NCBI RefSeq assembly: GCF_011764485.1
Contig: NZ_AP022848.1
Location: forward strand, 1,578,001 to 1,642,000
Source: Bosea sp. ANAM02
GTDB lineage: Bacteria; Pseudomonadota; Alphaproteobacteria; Rhizobiales; Beijerinckiaceae
Length of the DNA stretch: 64,000 nucleotides
Direction of reading: 5' to 3'
Below the pieces are notes generated by a model. The model worked only from the letters and a program-made list of their open reading frames with translations, made no database searches and was not told the origin of the DNA. Shown piece after piece: positions 10,374 to 18,356 of the stretch. Each line of letters begins with the position of its first letter. The first letter of the stretch is position 1. A program made the translations under genes and the position numbers.

Positions 10374-10424
10374 ATGGCTATGGCAACGTTGGCAATCGCT
10401 CCCCGCCAAGGGAGGACTGCATGA
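10374..10424 (+). CDS. 16-codon mini-ORF overlapping the DUF982 start (possible leader peptide)
   Basis: A very short reading frame (MAMATLAIAPRQGRTA) preceded by a strong AGGAGG ribosome site. Its stop codon overlaps the start of the next gene as ATGA, the classic arrangement for translational coupling. It may be a leader peptide or upstream ORF; there is no evidence that the peptide itself has a function. Confidence 0.4.
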   Translation: MAMATLAIAPRQGRTA

Positions 10425-10717
10425 TGACATCAGACGACTTCGAGAGGCCGGTCGTGATCCTCACCGGGCTCGGGCATCCGGCGGCGATCGCGTCCGCAAT
10501 GGAGGCCTACATGTTCCTGGCCGACTGGCCGGAGAGCAGGCGCGATCCGGTCCACGGTTTTGCGCTGAAAGCCTGCCTGGCGGCGATCCGCGGCGAGATA
10601 GAGCCAGACACGGCGCGCGGCCTGTTCGCGTCATGGGCCGAAAAGCATGATCTCCTTGCGCCCGACGTTGCTGCGTTCGCCAGCAGCCGCAAGGAGGGCT
10701 CGCGCGGTCACGCCTGA
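10421..10717 (+). CDS. DUF982 family protein
   Basis: A 98-aa protein matching DUF982, small cytoplasmic proteins found mainly in Rhizobiales, with unknown role. The typical pattern is visible: PVVILTGLGHPAAIASAMEA, ADWPESRRDPVHGFALKACL and AAIRGEIEPDTARGLFASWA. The ATG at 10421 (MMTSDDFERP) is preferred to an upstream start at 10355 because the family begins just before this motif and GGGAGG precedes it. Confidence 0.78.
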   Translation: MMTSDDFERPVVILTGLGHPAAIASAMEAYMFLADWPESRRDPVHGFALKACLAAIRGEIEPDTARGLFASWAEKHDLLAPDVAAFASSRKEGSRGHA

Positions 10718-11111
10718 CCTAAAGCCCGGCGCCGCGCCAGCGGCGCCGGGCGTCTTTGAGACGAAGGTGCCATTCAAAGGATATGAATGTTCCGGAGCGA
10801 GAAAGTGCCGTTGTTTCGCTTGCCTCGCATCCGCCTGGAGGTCAGCAAATGCGAGAAGAGATTCGTGCGGGCGCTCGCACAGAACTCTCCGAGCGGGAGC
10901 GGTCGAGCTGCCACGGCCCTCGGATGGGCCTGTGATGCCACGGCCCTCGGATGGGCCTGTGATGCGCGAACGTTATTGAGAGGGGGAGCGATCTGGTGGC
11001 TGGTCTCGCCCCCGGGGAAGCGATAAACCGGCCTGCCACCTGAAAAGTGCGGCAGCAAAGCTATTTGATAACGACGGCTACAGTGATATCGAGGAATCGG
11101 AGGTCGATGCT
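10718..11111. other. Non-coding stretch with a short tandem duplication
   Basis: No credible gene in about 390 bp. It holds a hairpin of GGCGCCGG type directly after the DUF982 gene (near 10722-10752) and a two-copy 27-bp tandem repeat listed separately. Small frames across it on both strands have no family match and no ribosome site. Confidence 0.5.
10909..10962. repeat. 27-bp tandem direct repeat, two perfect copies
   Basis: The unit begins TGCCACGGCCCTCGG and ends ATGGGCCTGTGA; copies at 10909-10935 and 10936-10962 are identical and head to tail. It lies in non-coding DNA and probably arose by slippage. Confidence 0.9.
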
Positions 11112-11504
11112 GTGTGCCATCGCAACGGATCTGTGGTCAGGAGCTGGGTCGCAATTTTCGCGGCCTATCTGCTCGTGGTCCAGACTCTGTTCGCAGGTTT
11201 CGCCGCGGGCACTTATGCGAATGCGATGTCTCTTGATAGGACGCTCGCGCTGACGCACTGCGCCCCCAGCGGGGACGTCCAAGCCGGAAGCGACCATGAC
11301 AAGTCGCAGAACCATGCCGGCATGAGCTGCTGCACCGCCGGCTGCCCGATGCTCGTCGGCGCCGATCCGGTCCAGCCCCAATTCCAGCTCCTGGTTCAAC
11401 GACCGGTCGATCAGGTCGCTTTTGTTCGCCGGCTCGACCGGCCCGTCGGATTCTTGTCCGACCATCCTCCCGGCAGTCCGCGCGCACCGCCCGTCCTCGC
11501 CTGA
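11112..11504 (+). CDS. Cys/His-rich exported small protein (DUF2946-like), metal-uptake locus
   Basis: A 130-aa protein with an N-terminal hydrophobic segment (WVAIFAAYLLVVQTLFAGFAA, signal or anchor) and a Cys/His/Met-rich patch (HDKSQNHAGMSCCTAGCPML) that suggests metal binding. Similar DUF2946-type proteins sit beside copper-related TonB receptors, and a TonB receptor follows here. A GTG start at 11112 with GGAGG upstream is used; an ATG at 11108 is in another frame. Confidence 0.6.
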   Translation: MCHRNGSVVRSWVAIFAAYLLVVQTLFAGFAAGTYANAMSLDRTLALTHCAPSGDVQAGSDHDKSQNHAGMSCCTAGCPMLVGADPVQPQFQLLVQRPVDQVAFVRRLDRPVGFLSDHPPGSPRAPPVLA

Positions 11505-11614
11505 GCCGCCGTCCGGCGCCATGGCGTCCGCGACGGCTGTCTTCAGCCTGCCGCCGGTCGTCCTGAGGGCATTCTGACCCGATCCGACACCGTGCCGGTG
11601 CGGAATCCGGTGTA

Positions 11615-11803
11615 ATGCCATCTCATCCCTTGGTTCGCCTAGCGGGCTGCTTCGCGACCGGCGCGCTCGCAGCCGCTGTCGCACTCATCGGCCTCGATCA
11701 GGCCGCCCCGCTCGCCTTCCCGCTGAAGGTCGCCTGGCTCTGGCTCGGCGGCAACGGCGCTGTCGCGCTTGGCTTCGCACTGCCGGCGATCGCGCGCTTC
11801 TGA
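11615..11803 (+). CDS. Small membrane protein
   Basis: A 62-aa protein made of two hydrophobic segments (GCFATGALAAAVALIGL and AWLWLGGNGAVALGFALPAI) joined by a short loop. No family assigned. It sits between the Cys-rich protein and the TonB receptor on the same strand and is likely part of that transport locus. Confidence 0.55.
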   Translation: MPSHPLVRLAGCFATGALAAAVALIGLDQAAPLAFPLKVAWLWLGGNGAVALGFALPAIARF

Positions 11804-11865
11804 AATCTCGTCGCAAGGCCGTGGGCACGTGCCTGCGCGCGACTGCATCGAAAACAGGACAGGAC

Positions 11866-12469
11866 ATGCCTACCGCCTTCACACGACCGCTCTCGGTCTC
11901 CTTGTTCGCGCTCCTCGCCGGCTTCGGTGCCCCGGCACTGGCTCAGCCGACGCAGATCGCGCTTCCTGAGATCAACGTCCAGGGCGGGGGCTCGCTCACC
12001 GTTCCGACGATCGACGGCGCCCGGGAGATTATCCAGAGGACGCCCGGAGCCGTGGCGGTGGTGCCGGGGAGTGCCTTCAAGGATTCGCCCGCTTCCACCA
12101 TCAAGGACATCGTCGACTATGTGCCCGGCGTCTTCGCACAGCCCAAATGGGGTGATGACACGCGGCTATCGATCCGTGGCTCGGGGCTCTCGCGCAATTT
12201 CCACCTGCGCGGCACCCAACTGCTGATGGACGGGATCATCCCGCTCAACACGGCCGATGGTTACGGCGATTTTCAGGAGATCGAACCGAGCTTCTATCGC
12301 TATGTCGAGGTGTTCAGGGGCTCAAATGCGCTGCGCTTCGGCGCCAATGCGTTGGGTAGCGCGATCAACTTTGTGATGCCGACCGGCTACGACGCGCCGC
12401 GCGCGGAGCTCCGTGTCGATGCTGGCAGCTTCGGAGCGCTCAGGACGCAAGGCGCCGTCGCCGGCGTCA
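11866..12469 (+). pseudogene. TonB-dependent outer-membrane receptor, 3' part lost to an IS element
   Basis: The N-terminal ~200 residues of a TonB-dependent receptor: signal peptide ending GAPALA, TonB-box-like region, then the plug domain (STIKDIVDYVPGVFAQPKW, LSIRGSGLSRNFHLRG, FRGSNALRFGANALGSAINF). The beta-barrel is missing because the IS3-family element at 12470 interrupts the frame; the far side of the IS carries an unrelated gene fragment, so the 3' end has been deleted, not merely displaced. ATG at 11866 has a GGACAGG site. Substrate probably a metal, judged from the neighbours. Confidence 0.85.
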
Positions 12470-12503
12470 TGATCCGCCCCTGCCGAGAGGTCCGGGTTGA
12501 ATG

Positions 12504-13310
12504 TTAGTGGCTTGTTGGCCTCGGCGCCAGCGCGGGCGGCGTAGCCGGTCGGGATAGCGCAGCCGCCCGCGCGGTCATGGCGGGCACGAAGACTTCCGGA
12601 GCCGGCGGTTTGTAGCCGAGCGAGCCGTGCGGGCGCACCGTGTTGAAGTGGCGCCGCCAGCTTTCGATGACGATCTTCGCTTCAGCGAGGGTATAGAAGA
12701 TCTCGCCGTCGAGAAGCTCGTCGCGGAGCCTGGCGTTGAACGGCTCGATGAAGCCGTTCTCCCATGGGCTGCCGGGCGCGATGTAGGCGGTCTTCGCGCC
12801 AACCGCGCCGATCCAGGCCTGCACGGCCTTGGCGACGAATTCAGGTCCGTTATCTGAACGAACATGCTCCGGCACGCCGCGCAGGATGAACAGGTCCGAG
12901 AGCACGTCGATGACGTCAGTCGCCTTCAGCCGGCGATCGATGCGGATCGCCAGGCATTCGTGGGTGAACTCATCGATGATGTTCAGCATCCGGTATTTTC
13001 TCCCGTCATGGGTGCGGTCCTCGACAAAGTCGTAGGACCAGACATGGTTCGGGCGCTCGGCGCGCAGGCGGATGCAGGATCCGTCCGCGAGCCAGAGACG
13101 GCCGCGTTTGGGTTGTCGGGCTGGAACCTTCAGCCCCTCGCGTCGCCAGATCCGCTCGACCCGCTTGTCGTTGATCACCCAGCCTGCCGTCGAACGCAGC
13201 AGCGCGGCAATCTTGCGATAGCCGTAGCGGCCGTAGCAGCGGGCCAGTTCGACGAGGTCGGCGATGAGTTGCTCCTCATCGTCGCGGCCGCGCGGGATCC
13301 GGCGCTGCTT
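12504..13310 (-). CDS. IS3-family transposase OrfB (DDE catalytic part)
   Basis: Integrase-core transposase with catalytic residues in YDFVEDRTHDGRKYRMLN, HVRSDNGPEFVAKA and NGFIEPFNARLRDELL, and the C-terminal FNTVRPHGSLGYKPPAPE. The frame continues above the first start codon (GTG at 13178) through ARCYGRYGYRKIAALLRST to meet orfA, so expression through ribosomal frameshifting from orfA is expected. The C-terminal tail (residues after PAMTARA) is a variable Pro/Ala-rich extension. Confidence 0.88.
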   Translation of the reverse strand, partial: KQRRIPRGRDDEEQLIADLVELARCYGRYGYRKIAALLRSTAGWVINDKRVERIWRREGLKVPARQPKRGRLWLADGSCIRLRAERPNHVWSYDFVEDRTHDGRKYRMLNIIDEFTHECLAIRIDRRLKATDVIDVLSDLFILRGVPEHVRSDNGPEFVAKAVQAWIGAVGAKTAYIAPGSPWENGFIEPFNARLRDELLDGEIFYTLAEAKIVIESWRRHFNTVRPHGSLGYKPPAPEVFVPAMTARAAALSRPATPPALAPRPTSH

Positions 13311-13589
13311 ACCAGTTTCCCGACGCGGCTTCCTTCAGGATCAGCTTGTCGAGCGTCAGGTCCGCGACGGCGCGACGGAGCCGGGCATTCTCGGCCTGGT
13401 GCTCCTTCATCCGCCTGACCTGATCCGTCTTCAGCCCACCGAACTCCCGGCGCCAGCGGTAATAGCTAACCTCCGTCACGCCGATCGAGCGGATCGCGTC
13501 GGCAACGGACTGTCCCTGCGAGACCAACACATCGACCCCTGCCGCAGCTTCGCGACGATCTCTTCGGGCTTGTGGCGCTTCTTCGGCAT
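13309..13589 (-). pseudogene. IS3-family OrfA with an N-terminal frameshift
   Basis: Most of OrfA is intact (VLVSQGQSVADAIRSIG, VSYYRWRREFGG, then the zipper RRMKEHQAENARLRRAV). The expected first residues MPKKRHKPEEIVAKLRQ are encoded from ATG 13589 but in a different frame; two extra G bases after the CAG codon (near 13538-13541) separate the two parts. Unless read through, this copy makes no normal OrfA and so may be unable to transpose alone. Confidence 0.7.
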
Positions 13590-13652
13590 GGCGGTCCTCC
13601 TGTCTGCCAAAAGACATACTTCAGGGTGGACCAATTCAACGGGGGTGGATCA

Positions 13653-13850
13653 GTCACCCCGAGCTCCTCGGCATTGATCAGCGCGAACAGGGTCCAACGG
13701 ACGAGATTGAACCAGGTAGTGTCGCCGCTGCGCACCCAGGGGCCGAGCGGTTCCTTGGAAATGACCTCGGGCAACACGACATGCTCGCCAGGGGCCTTGA
13801 ACTTCAGAAGGTTGGCCAACAGCGCGGAGACGTCGGTCGTATATACGTGC
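13653..13850 (-). pseudogene. Fragment of amino-acid ABC transporter binding protein (AapJ-like)
   Basis: About 65 residues from the C-terminal half of a general L-amino-acid binding protein: YTTDVSALLANLLKF, VVLPEVISKEPLGPWVRSGD, then TWFNLVRWTLFALINAEELG. Its 3' end is cut by the IS right end at 13652, and upstream homology ends near 13850 with an in-frame stop at 13874-13876. Neither the rest of aapJ nor aapQMP is present, so this is a relic of a rearrangement. Confidence 0.75.
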
Positions 13851-14367
13851 GTGCAGATGCGAGTGCTGGGGTACTAGGCCTTTTGATGCGCTGCGTCGCG
13901 CTGATGCAGCTGGGGCAGGCCTCTGTCGGTGACCTTCTCCGCGATGGCTCTGCTCAGGCCAGATGATCGACCTTAGCAGCGCGAGAGGGTTCTGGAGGTC
14001 CCGCTGGGCTTATTCGCGACACCGTTTGAGCGCGCTTGCGGCGCAACCTGTGCATTGGCATCATTTAAGTAGCGTTGATTCGGGGCCGGCAGCCGCCCCC
14101 AATGCTGACAGTTCAGGCCGGGCCGCGGCTTGAAGCGACGTTCCCAGTTGAGATCGGGGGCGGGGTCGATCCTACGGTGAGCGTGCGGCTCTTGAGGCCG
14201 CTTAATGGGTGCTAACCCGCGCAAGAACGTCCGACGGCTTCGGCCGAGATCTCAGCCCTTCCGACTGGAGAACGCATCATGCGCAACACCGCGCGTCACT
14301 GTCACGTCTGGATCGCCTATGCGGTCTCGATGGATTGCTCTGTCACGAATTCGTCGGGAGGTCGGCG
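13851..14367. other. No recognisable gene
   Basis: About 500 bp between the aapJ relic and the next gene. Short frames on both strands lack ribosome sites and family resemblance. It is probably further debris from the rearrangement that joined the TonB-receptor and aapJ fragments. Confidence 0.4.
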
Positions 14368-14997
14368 ATGACGGACTCTCCCCAGCAGAGTGATGATTTC
14401 GACCCGCACGAGACCGACTGGGAGGAGCACTATCTCGAGCAGTTCGGATCAAAGGCCGCCATCGAGGCGGAAACCGAGCATGAGATGCTGATCGATCAGG
14501 CCCTGGCTCGCTGGAAGAGCGTAACCAAGCGCATCGACCCTCGGACAAAAGAGGAAATCCGCCTGATCACCTACCACGGCCTCGAGACCTATCCAGGCAG
14601 CTTCGCGGACCTGAAGCCTCACATCATCGACGCGGTTTCTGCTGCGTATCCGATCCCGGTCGAGCTGCGGGGCGTGCTTCAGGAATATCAGGATTGGCAG
14701 GATCTCCGAGCGGCGCGGTATCAGGTCTGCGGCTGGGAGATGTCCCAGGGCGTCGGCGCTAGGGAGCTGATCCTGGAGGATATCCTCTCCAATCGGCCGG
14801 GCAAAACGTTGGACGACATCGCCGTGCGTGCGACGTGGTGGCACTCCCAGTGCACCGAGGACTTCGATGTCGGAAACGAAACCCATGACCAGCTGCACGA
14901 ACGGATCTTGGCGGACATCGCCGAGCTGTCGGCTGCTCCCCACGCCGCGCGCGTCTCCACCGGCTTCTTGAGCCGTTGGCTCAAGAAGGGGAGCTGA
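14368..14997 (+). CDS. Hypothetical acidic protein of the accessory region
   Basis: A 209-aa cytoplasmic protein with no recognised domain. The N-terminus is strongly acidic (DSPQQSDDFDPHETDWEEHY), followed by helical segments and a central YPIPVELRGVLQEYQDWQDLR. The ATG at 14368 has GGGAGG upstream; the frame is open to 14209 but the extra part is low-complexity Arg/Ser-rich and has no ribosome site. First of a run of unrecognised genes up to 22.6 kb. Confidence 0.6.
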   Translation: MTDSPQQSDDFDPHETDWEEHYLEQFGSKAAIEAETEHEMLIDQALARWKSVTKRIDPRTKEEIRLITYHGLETYPGSFADLKPHIIDAVSAAYPIPVELRGVLQEYQDWQDLRAARYQVCGWEMSQGVGARELILEDILSNRPGKTLDDIAVRATWWHSQCTEDFDVGNETHDQLHERILADIAELSAAPHAARVSTGFLSRWLKKGS

Positions 14998-15076
14998 GCG
15001 ATGCGGGGTGTCCGACATGACGTTCCGGAGACGACGGTCTCGGCAGAGACTGCTCCAATGAGCAGGGAGGTGACTA

Positions 15077-15493
15077 ATGGTTCGGGAGCCTGATCGACCG
15101 GTGATTTTCGATCGCCTCGATTTTCGTCCGCTGGGCGGTGAACTCTGTGTCACCTCAAAGGAACTCGCCCGCGAAATCGGTTTCCGCGATCCGCAACGCC
15201 TTCACCGATGGATCGGCGGCCACGCCGACAAGATGGCCTCGTTCGGTGTGCCGCGCTCCGTCGATGTGGTCGTGGCGACGGGGCGTGGGAAAGCCAGATG
15301 GGCCCAAACCTACTGGCTCAACGAGGCGCATGTCTTCTTCATTATGCTGGAATGCCGGGGACCGGTCGCGAGACGTGCGCGATTTGATGCCATCAGGCAG
15401 ATCAAGCGGGCCGAGGAAGATATGGGGCTACAGCCGATGAGCTTTTTTGGCGCCGTCCTCAGTCAGGCGCATAAGAACCCGCGTCACGACTAG
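15077..15493 (+). CDS. Rha-like phage regulatory protein (putative)
   Basis: A 138-aa protein. The middle part (QTYWLNEAHVFFIMLECRG then ARRARFDAIRQIKRAEED) follows the pattern seen in phage Rha/ORF11-type regulators: a WLN-containing strand, a helix, then a helix ending in basic residues. The 380-aa protein at 21453 shares the pattern, which suggests a common phage or plasmid source. GGGAGG precedes the ATG. It overlaps the end of the convergent gene at 15459-16391 by 35 bp. Confidence 0.45.
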   Translation: MVREPDRPVIFDRLDFRPLGGELCVTSKELAREIGFRDPQRLHRWIGGHADKMASFGVPRSVDVVVATGRGKARWAQTYWLNEAHVFFIMLECRGPVARRARFDAIRQIKRAEEDMGLQPMSFFGAVLSQAHKNPRHD

Positions 15494-16391
15494 GTTCGCT
15501 ATGTCGGCGCCTTCGCTGACGATAGGCCTTCCCATCCGACTTGCGAGGGCGCCCGGGTTTCCCGGGCGCCCGAACCGTTTCAAGCGACGGCTCCGATGGC
15601 GTGTATTCGCGGCAACGCACGATCCGCCGTCGCGTTATGCCCAGCCGCAGTCCGCAGGCGTCGGATCTGAAGCTCTCTGCAAACCAGGGATGCGTCGGGT
15701 CCGGGTCGAACCTCCGGACCCGCAGGCAATAGTCGATCGTCCGCTCCAAGTGGCGTCGGATTGGGAGGATGGGCTTCGACCAGATTCGAACGTCTTCCGG
15801 TCCGCCGGCACCGTAGATCTCGCGATTGAGCTGCCTCAACGCATAGTCGAATTCACCTTGCCGGTCACGAGGCACGGCCAGGACATAGTCCCAGTGCGGA
15901 TACTTCTGCTTGTCGACGTGAAGGGACCTGACATAGCCGGTCACCAGCTTCGAAAGCCGCCGCCACATGTAAAGCCTCACCCCTTGCAGCCTCTGGGCGT
16001 GATGAAGGCGGCAGCGGCTCGATTTCACGTTCAAGACGAGATGGACGAAGTAATGGCTGCGCGCCAATGGCCATAGCCGGTCGAAAGCTGCCTGACCGCG
16101 CTTCGAGAGCTCCATGCGCCTGTAGGCCTGAATGTGCTCGTATTGCACGACTGACGGCTCCAGCTCGCCGAGATTCGCGCGCGCCCGCTGTTCGCGCATG
16201 ATCTCGTAGTGCTGGTTGGTAAAGCGCAGTTCGATCTCCTTGCGCTGGAGGTAATCGCGCTCTGCCCACTTTAGGATTGTTGCGTGGACTTCTGGATCAC
16301 GCGGAGCCGGCCGCACTGGGCAGGCCTCGGCCAGTACCATGCGAGGCCGGCCCTGGCTGCGTTTCGGCGGTGGGGTGACAACGTCCTTCAT
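15459..16391 (-). CDS. Hypothetical basic protein, possibly replication or DNA-binding
   Basis: A 310-aa, very Arg/His-rich protein. The start (PPPKRSQGRPRM) and the end (GKPGRPRKSDGKAYRQRRRR) are AT-hook-like basic tails. The middle contains HYFVHLVLNVKSSRCRLHH and HWDYVLAVPRDRQGEFDYAL, which vaguely recall His-hydrophobe-rich strands of nicking Rep proteins, but no HUH motif or catalytic Tyr can be fixed. Function unknown. An AT-richer promoter region precedes it. Confidence 0.5.
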   Translation of the reverse strand: MKDVVTPPPKRSQGRPRMVLAEACPVRPAPRDPEVHATILKWAERDYLQRKEIELRFTNQHYEIMREQRARANLGELEPSVVQYEHIQAYRRMELSKRGQAAFDRLWPLARSHYFVHLVLNVKSSRCRLHHAQRLQGVRLYMWRRLSKLVTGYVRSLHVDKQKYPHWDYVLAVPRDRQGEFDYALRQLNREIYGAGGPEDVRIWSKPILPIRRHLERTIDYCLRVRRFDPDPTHPWFAESFRSDACGLRLGITRRRIVRCREYTPSEPSLETVRAPGKPGRPRKSDGKAYRQRRRRHSEPSRDAGSYAPD

Positions 16392-16658
16392 CAGCCAACT
16401 GCTTTACCGCCAACAGTTTAAGACCGTGTTCTTCGCTTAGGATAAGCTTTAGCTGCATGTAGCCGATGAACGACAATATTTTTCAGGCGAATAACGTAGC
16501 TTTGCCAATGGCGTAATGCCGATAAGGAGCACTGAGAAGTCAGATTTGCGCGAGGAGGTAGTTAAAATACTACCTAATTTTCCTGCGCGCCGCTACGCGG
16601 CGCGATCCTCAGAATTCAAGGGAAGATTGCTCTTGCAAGCAATTGCAGAAGACCCCTG
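16392..16658. promoter_or_regulatory. Divergent intergenic region with two inverted repeats
   Basis: AT-richer spacer between divergent genes. It holds AGGTAGT-TAAAAT-ACTACCT (16556-16575, perfect 7-bp arms) and, 10 bases further, CGCGCCG-CTACG-CGGCGCG (16586-16604, perfect 7-bp arms). The first looks like an operator, the second like an RNA hairpin or attenuator in front of the gene at 16659. No exact -35/-10 pair could be fixed. Confidence 0.5.
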
Positions 16659-17414
16659 ATGAATAAGGATTGCACGATGTACATCACGCTCTCGCATACC
16701 GTGAATACCTGCTACGGCCACGTCAGCTTCGACGACGCTCCCCGCGTCGCCGACGCGCTCAGCGATCTCATCGATCGCGCGCCTACCGGCGCAATCGCGC
16801 GCCGCCTCTATCTGCGAAACTTCGGCTCGAAGGCCAATGCCGGCCGCTACCTCGGCCGGGCTTGGAAGCGGCTCGGGGCGCTCTCCGAAGCGCTGGAGGC
16901 GCGCCGCGGTGGGCCGATGAGTCACGAATTCGGCGAGGCCACGAAGGGGGCAACGCTTCTCATCGGCGCAGACCTGATCGCGGCGACGCTGGTCGACCAG
17001 TCCAAGGAAACCAGGGACAAGGTCGTCTCGCTGATCGCCATCACCTTCCCCGAGATGCAGGCGGCCGACCTCTACCGCGACTTCGACTGCGCGGTGACTG
17101 GCAGCCGTCAGGATGCCGAGGCGATCGTCGCGATCACCGGCAAGGCCTTCGAGCGGGAATTCCCGGCTATCGCCCGCTGGTACCGGCGCACCATCGCAAC
17201 CCCGGTCGCCCGGGTCACGGATGCGAAAGGTCTGCTTCACGACGCCACGATCGCGCGCTTCCAGCTTCTCGCGCCGCTGCAGGGTGAAGACCTCCTCGAC
17301 TTCTCCGAAACGATGTCGCCTCGCGCGCTGCACGCAGGCCTGATCGCAATGCTCGTCGGCATTCAGATGACGCAGCGCCAGTTCACGGCGCACCGCGCAC
17401 CGCACGCGGCCTGA
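16659..17414 (+). CDS. Hypothetical protein of the accessory region
   Basis: A 251-aa soluble protein with no recognised domain. It has an N-terminal segment MYITLSHTVNTCYGHVSFDD, a basic helical part (RRLYLRNFGSKANAGRYLGR) and a long helical C-terminal half. The start may be 16659 or the second ATG at 16677. A GC-rich hairpin (AGCCGGC...GCCGGCT) follows its stop, before the next gene 56 bp on, the same gene-hairpin-gene pattern as in the 50-62 kb island. Confidence 0.5.
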   Translation: MNKDCTMYITLSHTVNTCYGHVSFDDAPRVADALSDLIDRAPTGAIARRLYLRNFGSKANAGRYLGRAWKRLGALSEALEARRGGPMSHEFGEATKGATLLIGADLIAATLVDQSKETRDKVVSLIAITFPEMQAADLYRDFDCAVTGSRQDAEAIVAITGKAFEREFPAIARWYRRTIATPVARVTDAKGLLHDATIARFQLLAPLQGEDLLDFSETMSPRALHAGLIAMLVGIQMTQRQFTAHRAPHAA

Positions 17415-17470
17415 AAGCGACCAGCCGGCGGGCAGGGCGCCTGCCGGCTCCTCAGCCATAGAAAGATCGG

Positions 17471-18250
17471 ATGATGACAACGATGTCTGCCACGCATGGG
17501 CGCGCGCTTATCAAGAAGAATGCGGAGAAAGCGCTCAAGCTGCACGGCTTCCGCGCCACGCTCTACGGAGATCACAACACGCAGCTCTTCCAGTGGAGCG
17601 GGAAAGCAACTTCCGCCGCCAATGCCGAACAGCTCTGCTTCGACATCTACTCACTTGCCGTGCGGGCGCTTTGCCAGGCTCAGGGGGTATCCGCGTCGCT
17701 CGGTGCACTTGGTCTGACTATCACAGCCTCAGATGTGCAAAAGTCCTCGGCGCCGGAAGGCTGGCGCATTCGCTTCGATGTGCCCGAGCGGATCAAGGAT
17801 CAGCGAGGCGCTAGCCTCTTACCGATTCAGCATTCTGAGCTGCGGGCCCTTCTGGCGAGCGGCGCGCTGATTGACCCGGTCTGTAGGGAGGCCGCCCGTG
17901 CTCTTCACCCGATGCGGATCGGCTTCTGGTTCTGCCACGCGCGGAAGGGGCTCAATGATGTTGGGGCATGCCTCCTGATCAACCGGGACGGCAGGGAAAT
18001 CCGGCATCAGTTCGAAAATGCCGCGCTCCGCGACGCACTGCGTCTTCTTAGCCTGCGCACCCGCATACCGTTCGCAGGTGGGACGGCGCTGCCGGAATAT
18101 CATCCCTTTGCTGGTCCCACCTGCGAGGTGGTCCTGCCCGGCAGCGCGGTCGTCAGGGCGATCATCCTGACGGACCCGCCCCAGCCACCCGAGCTGTTGA
18201 TCCAGTGGCTGATCCAGGAAGGCTACACATCCGTCGCTCATCGGCTCTAA
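17471..18250 (+). CDS. Hypothetical protein of the accessory region
   Basis: A 259-aa soluble protein with no recognised domain. The N-terminal basic part (HGRALIKKNAEKALKLHGF) is followed by mixed alpha/beta sequence including ITASDVQKSSAPEGWRIRFD and MRIGFWFCHARKGLND. The ATG at 17471 is followed closely by others. It probably shares a transcript with the preceding gene. Confidence 0.5.
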   Translation: MMTTMSATHGRALIKKNAEKALKLHGFRATLYGDHNTQLFQWSGKATSAANAEQLCFDIYSLAVRALCQAQGVSASLGALGLTITASDVQKSSAPEGWRIRFDVPERIKDQRGASLLPIQHSELRALLASGALIDPVCREAARALHPMRIGFWFCHARKGLNDVGACLLINRDGREIRHQFENAALRDALRLLSLRTRIPFAGGTALPEYHPFAGPTCEVVLPGSAVVRAIILTDPPQPPELLIQWLIQEGYTSVAHRL

Positions 18251-18304
18251 GCGGTTCCGTGGTGGCCGGCGGCCCACGCCGGTGACCCTGAGCAAGACCA
18301 GGTC

Positions 18305-18356
18305 AGCCACTGGATATCGGACGCCTCACCTCGGAGGCATCCGATATCTAGTGGCT
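18305..18356. repeat. Large inverted repeat (23-bp arms, 6-base loop)
   Basis: Arms at 18305-18327 and 18334-18356 match at 21 of 23 positions around the loop ACCTCG; the core GATATCGGA pairs with TCCGATATC. It lies 54 bp after the stop of the gene ending at 18250. It is not followed by a T-run. It could be an RNA stem, a recombinase or Rep site, or the trace of a small palindromic element. Confidence 0.75.

Larger units (their letters stand above)
12470..13652 (-). mobile_element. IS3-family insertion sequence with 4-bp flanking repeat
   Basis: A 1183-bp element. Left end TGATCCGCCCC and inverted right end TGATCCACCCC form the inverted repeats. Both flanks carry GTCA (12466-12469 and 13653-13656), consistent with a 4-bp target duplication. 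orfB is intact and orfA is frameshifted near its start. The IS separates a TonB-receptor fragment from an aapJ fragment. Confidence 0.87.

Noticed and set aside
10774..11058. CRISPR-like short repeats
   Set aside because: Only two tandem copies without spacers; no cas genes anywhere in the window.
15459..16391. A nicking-type (HUH) replication initiator
   Set aside because: His-rich strands are suggestive, but no HUH triad or catalytic Tyr could be fixed, so it is left as hypothetical.
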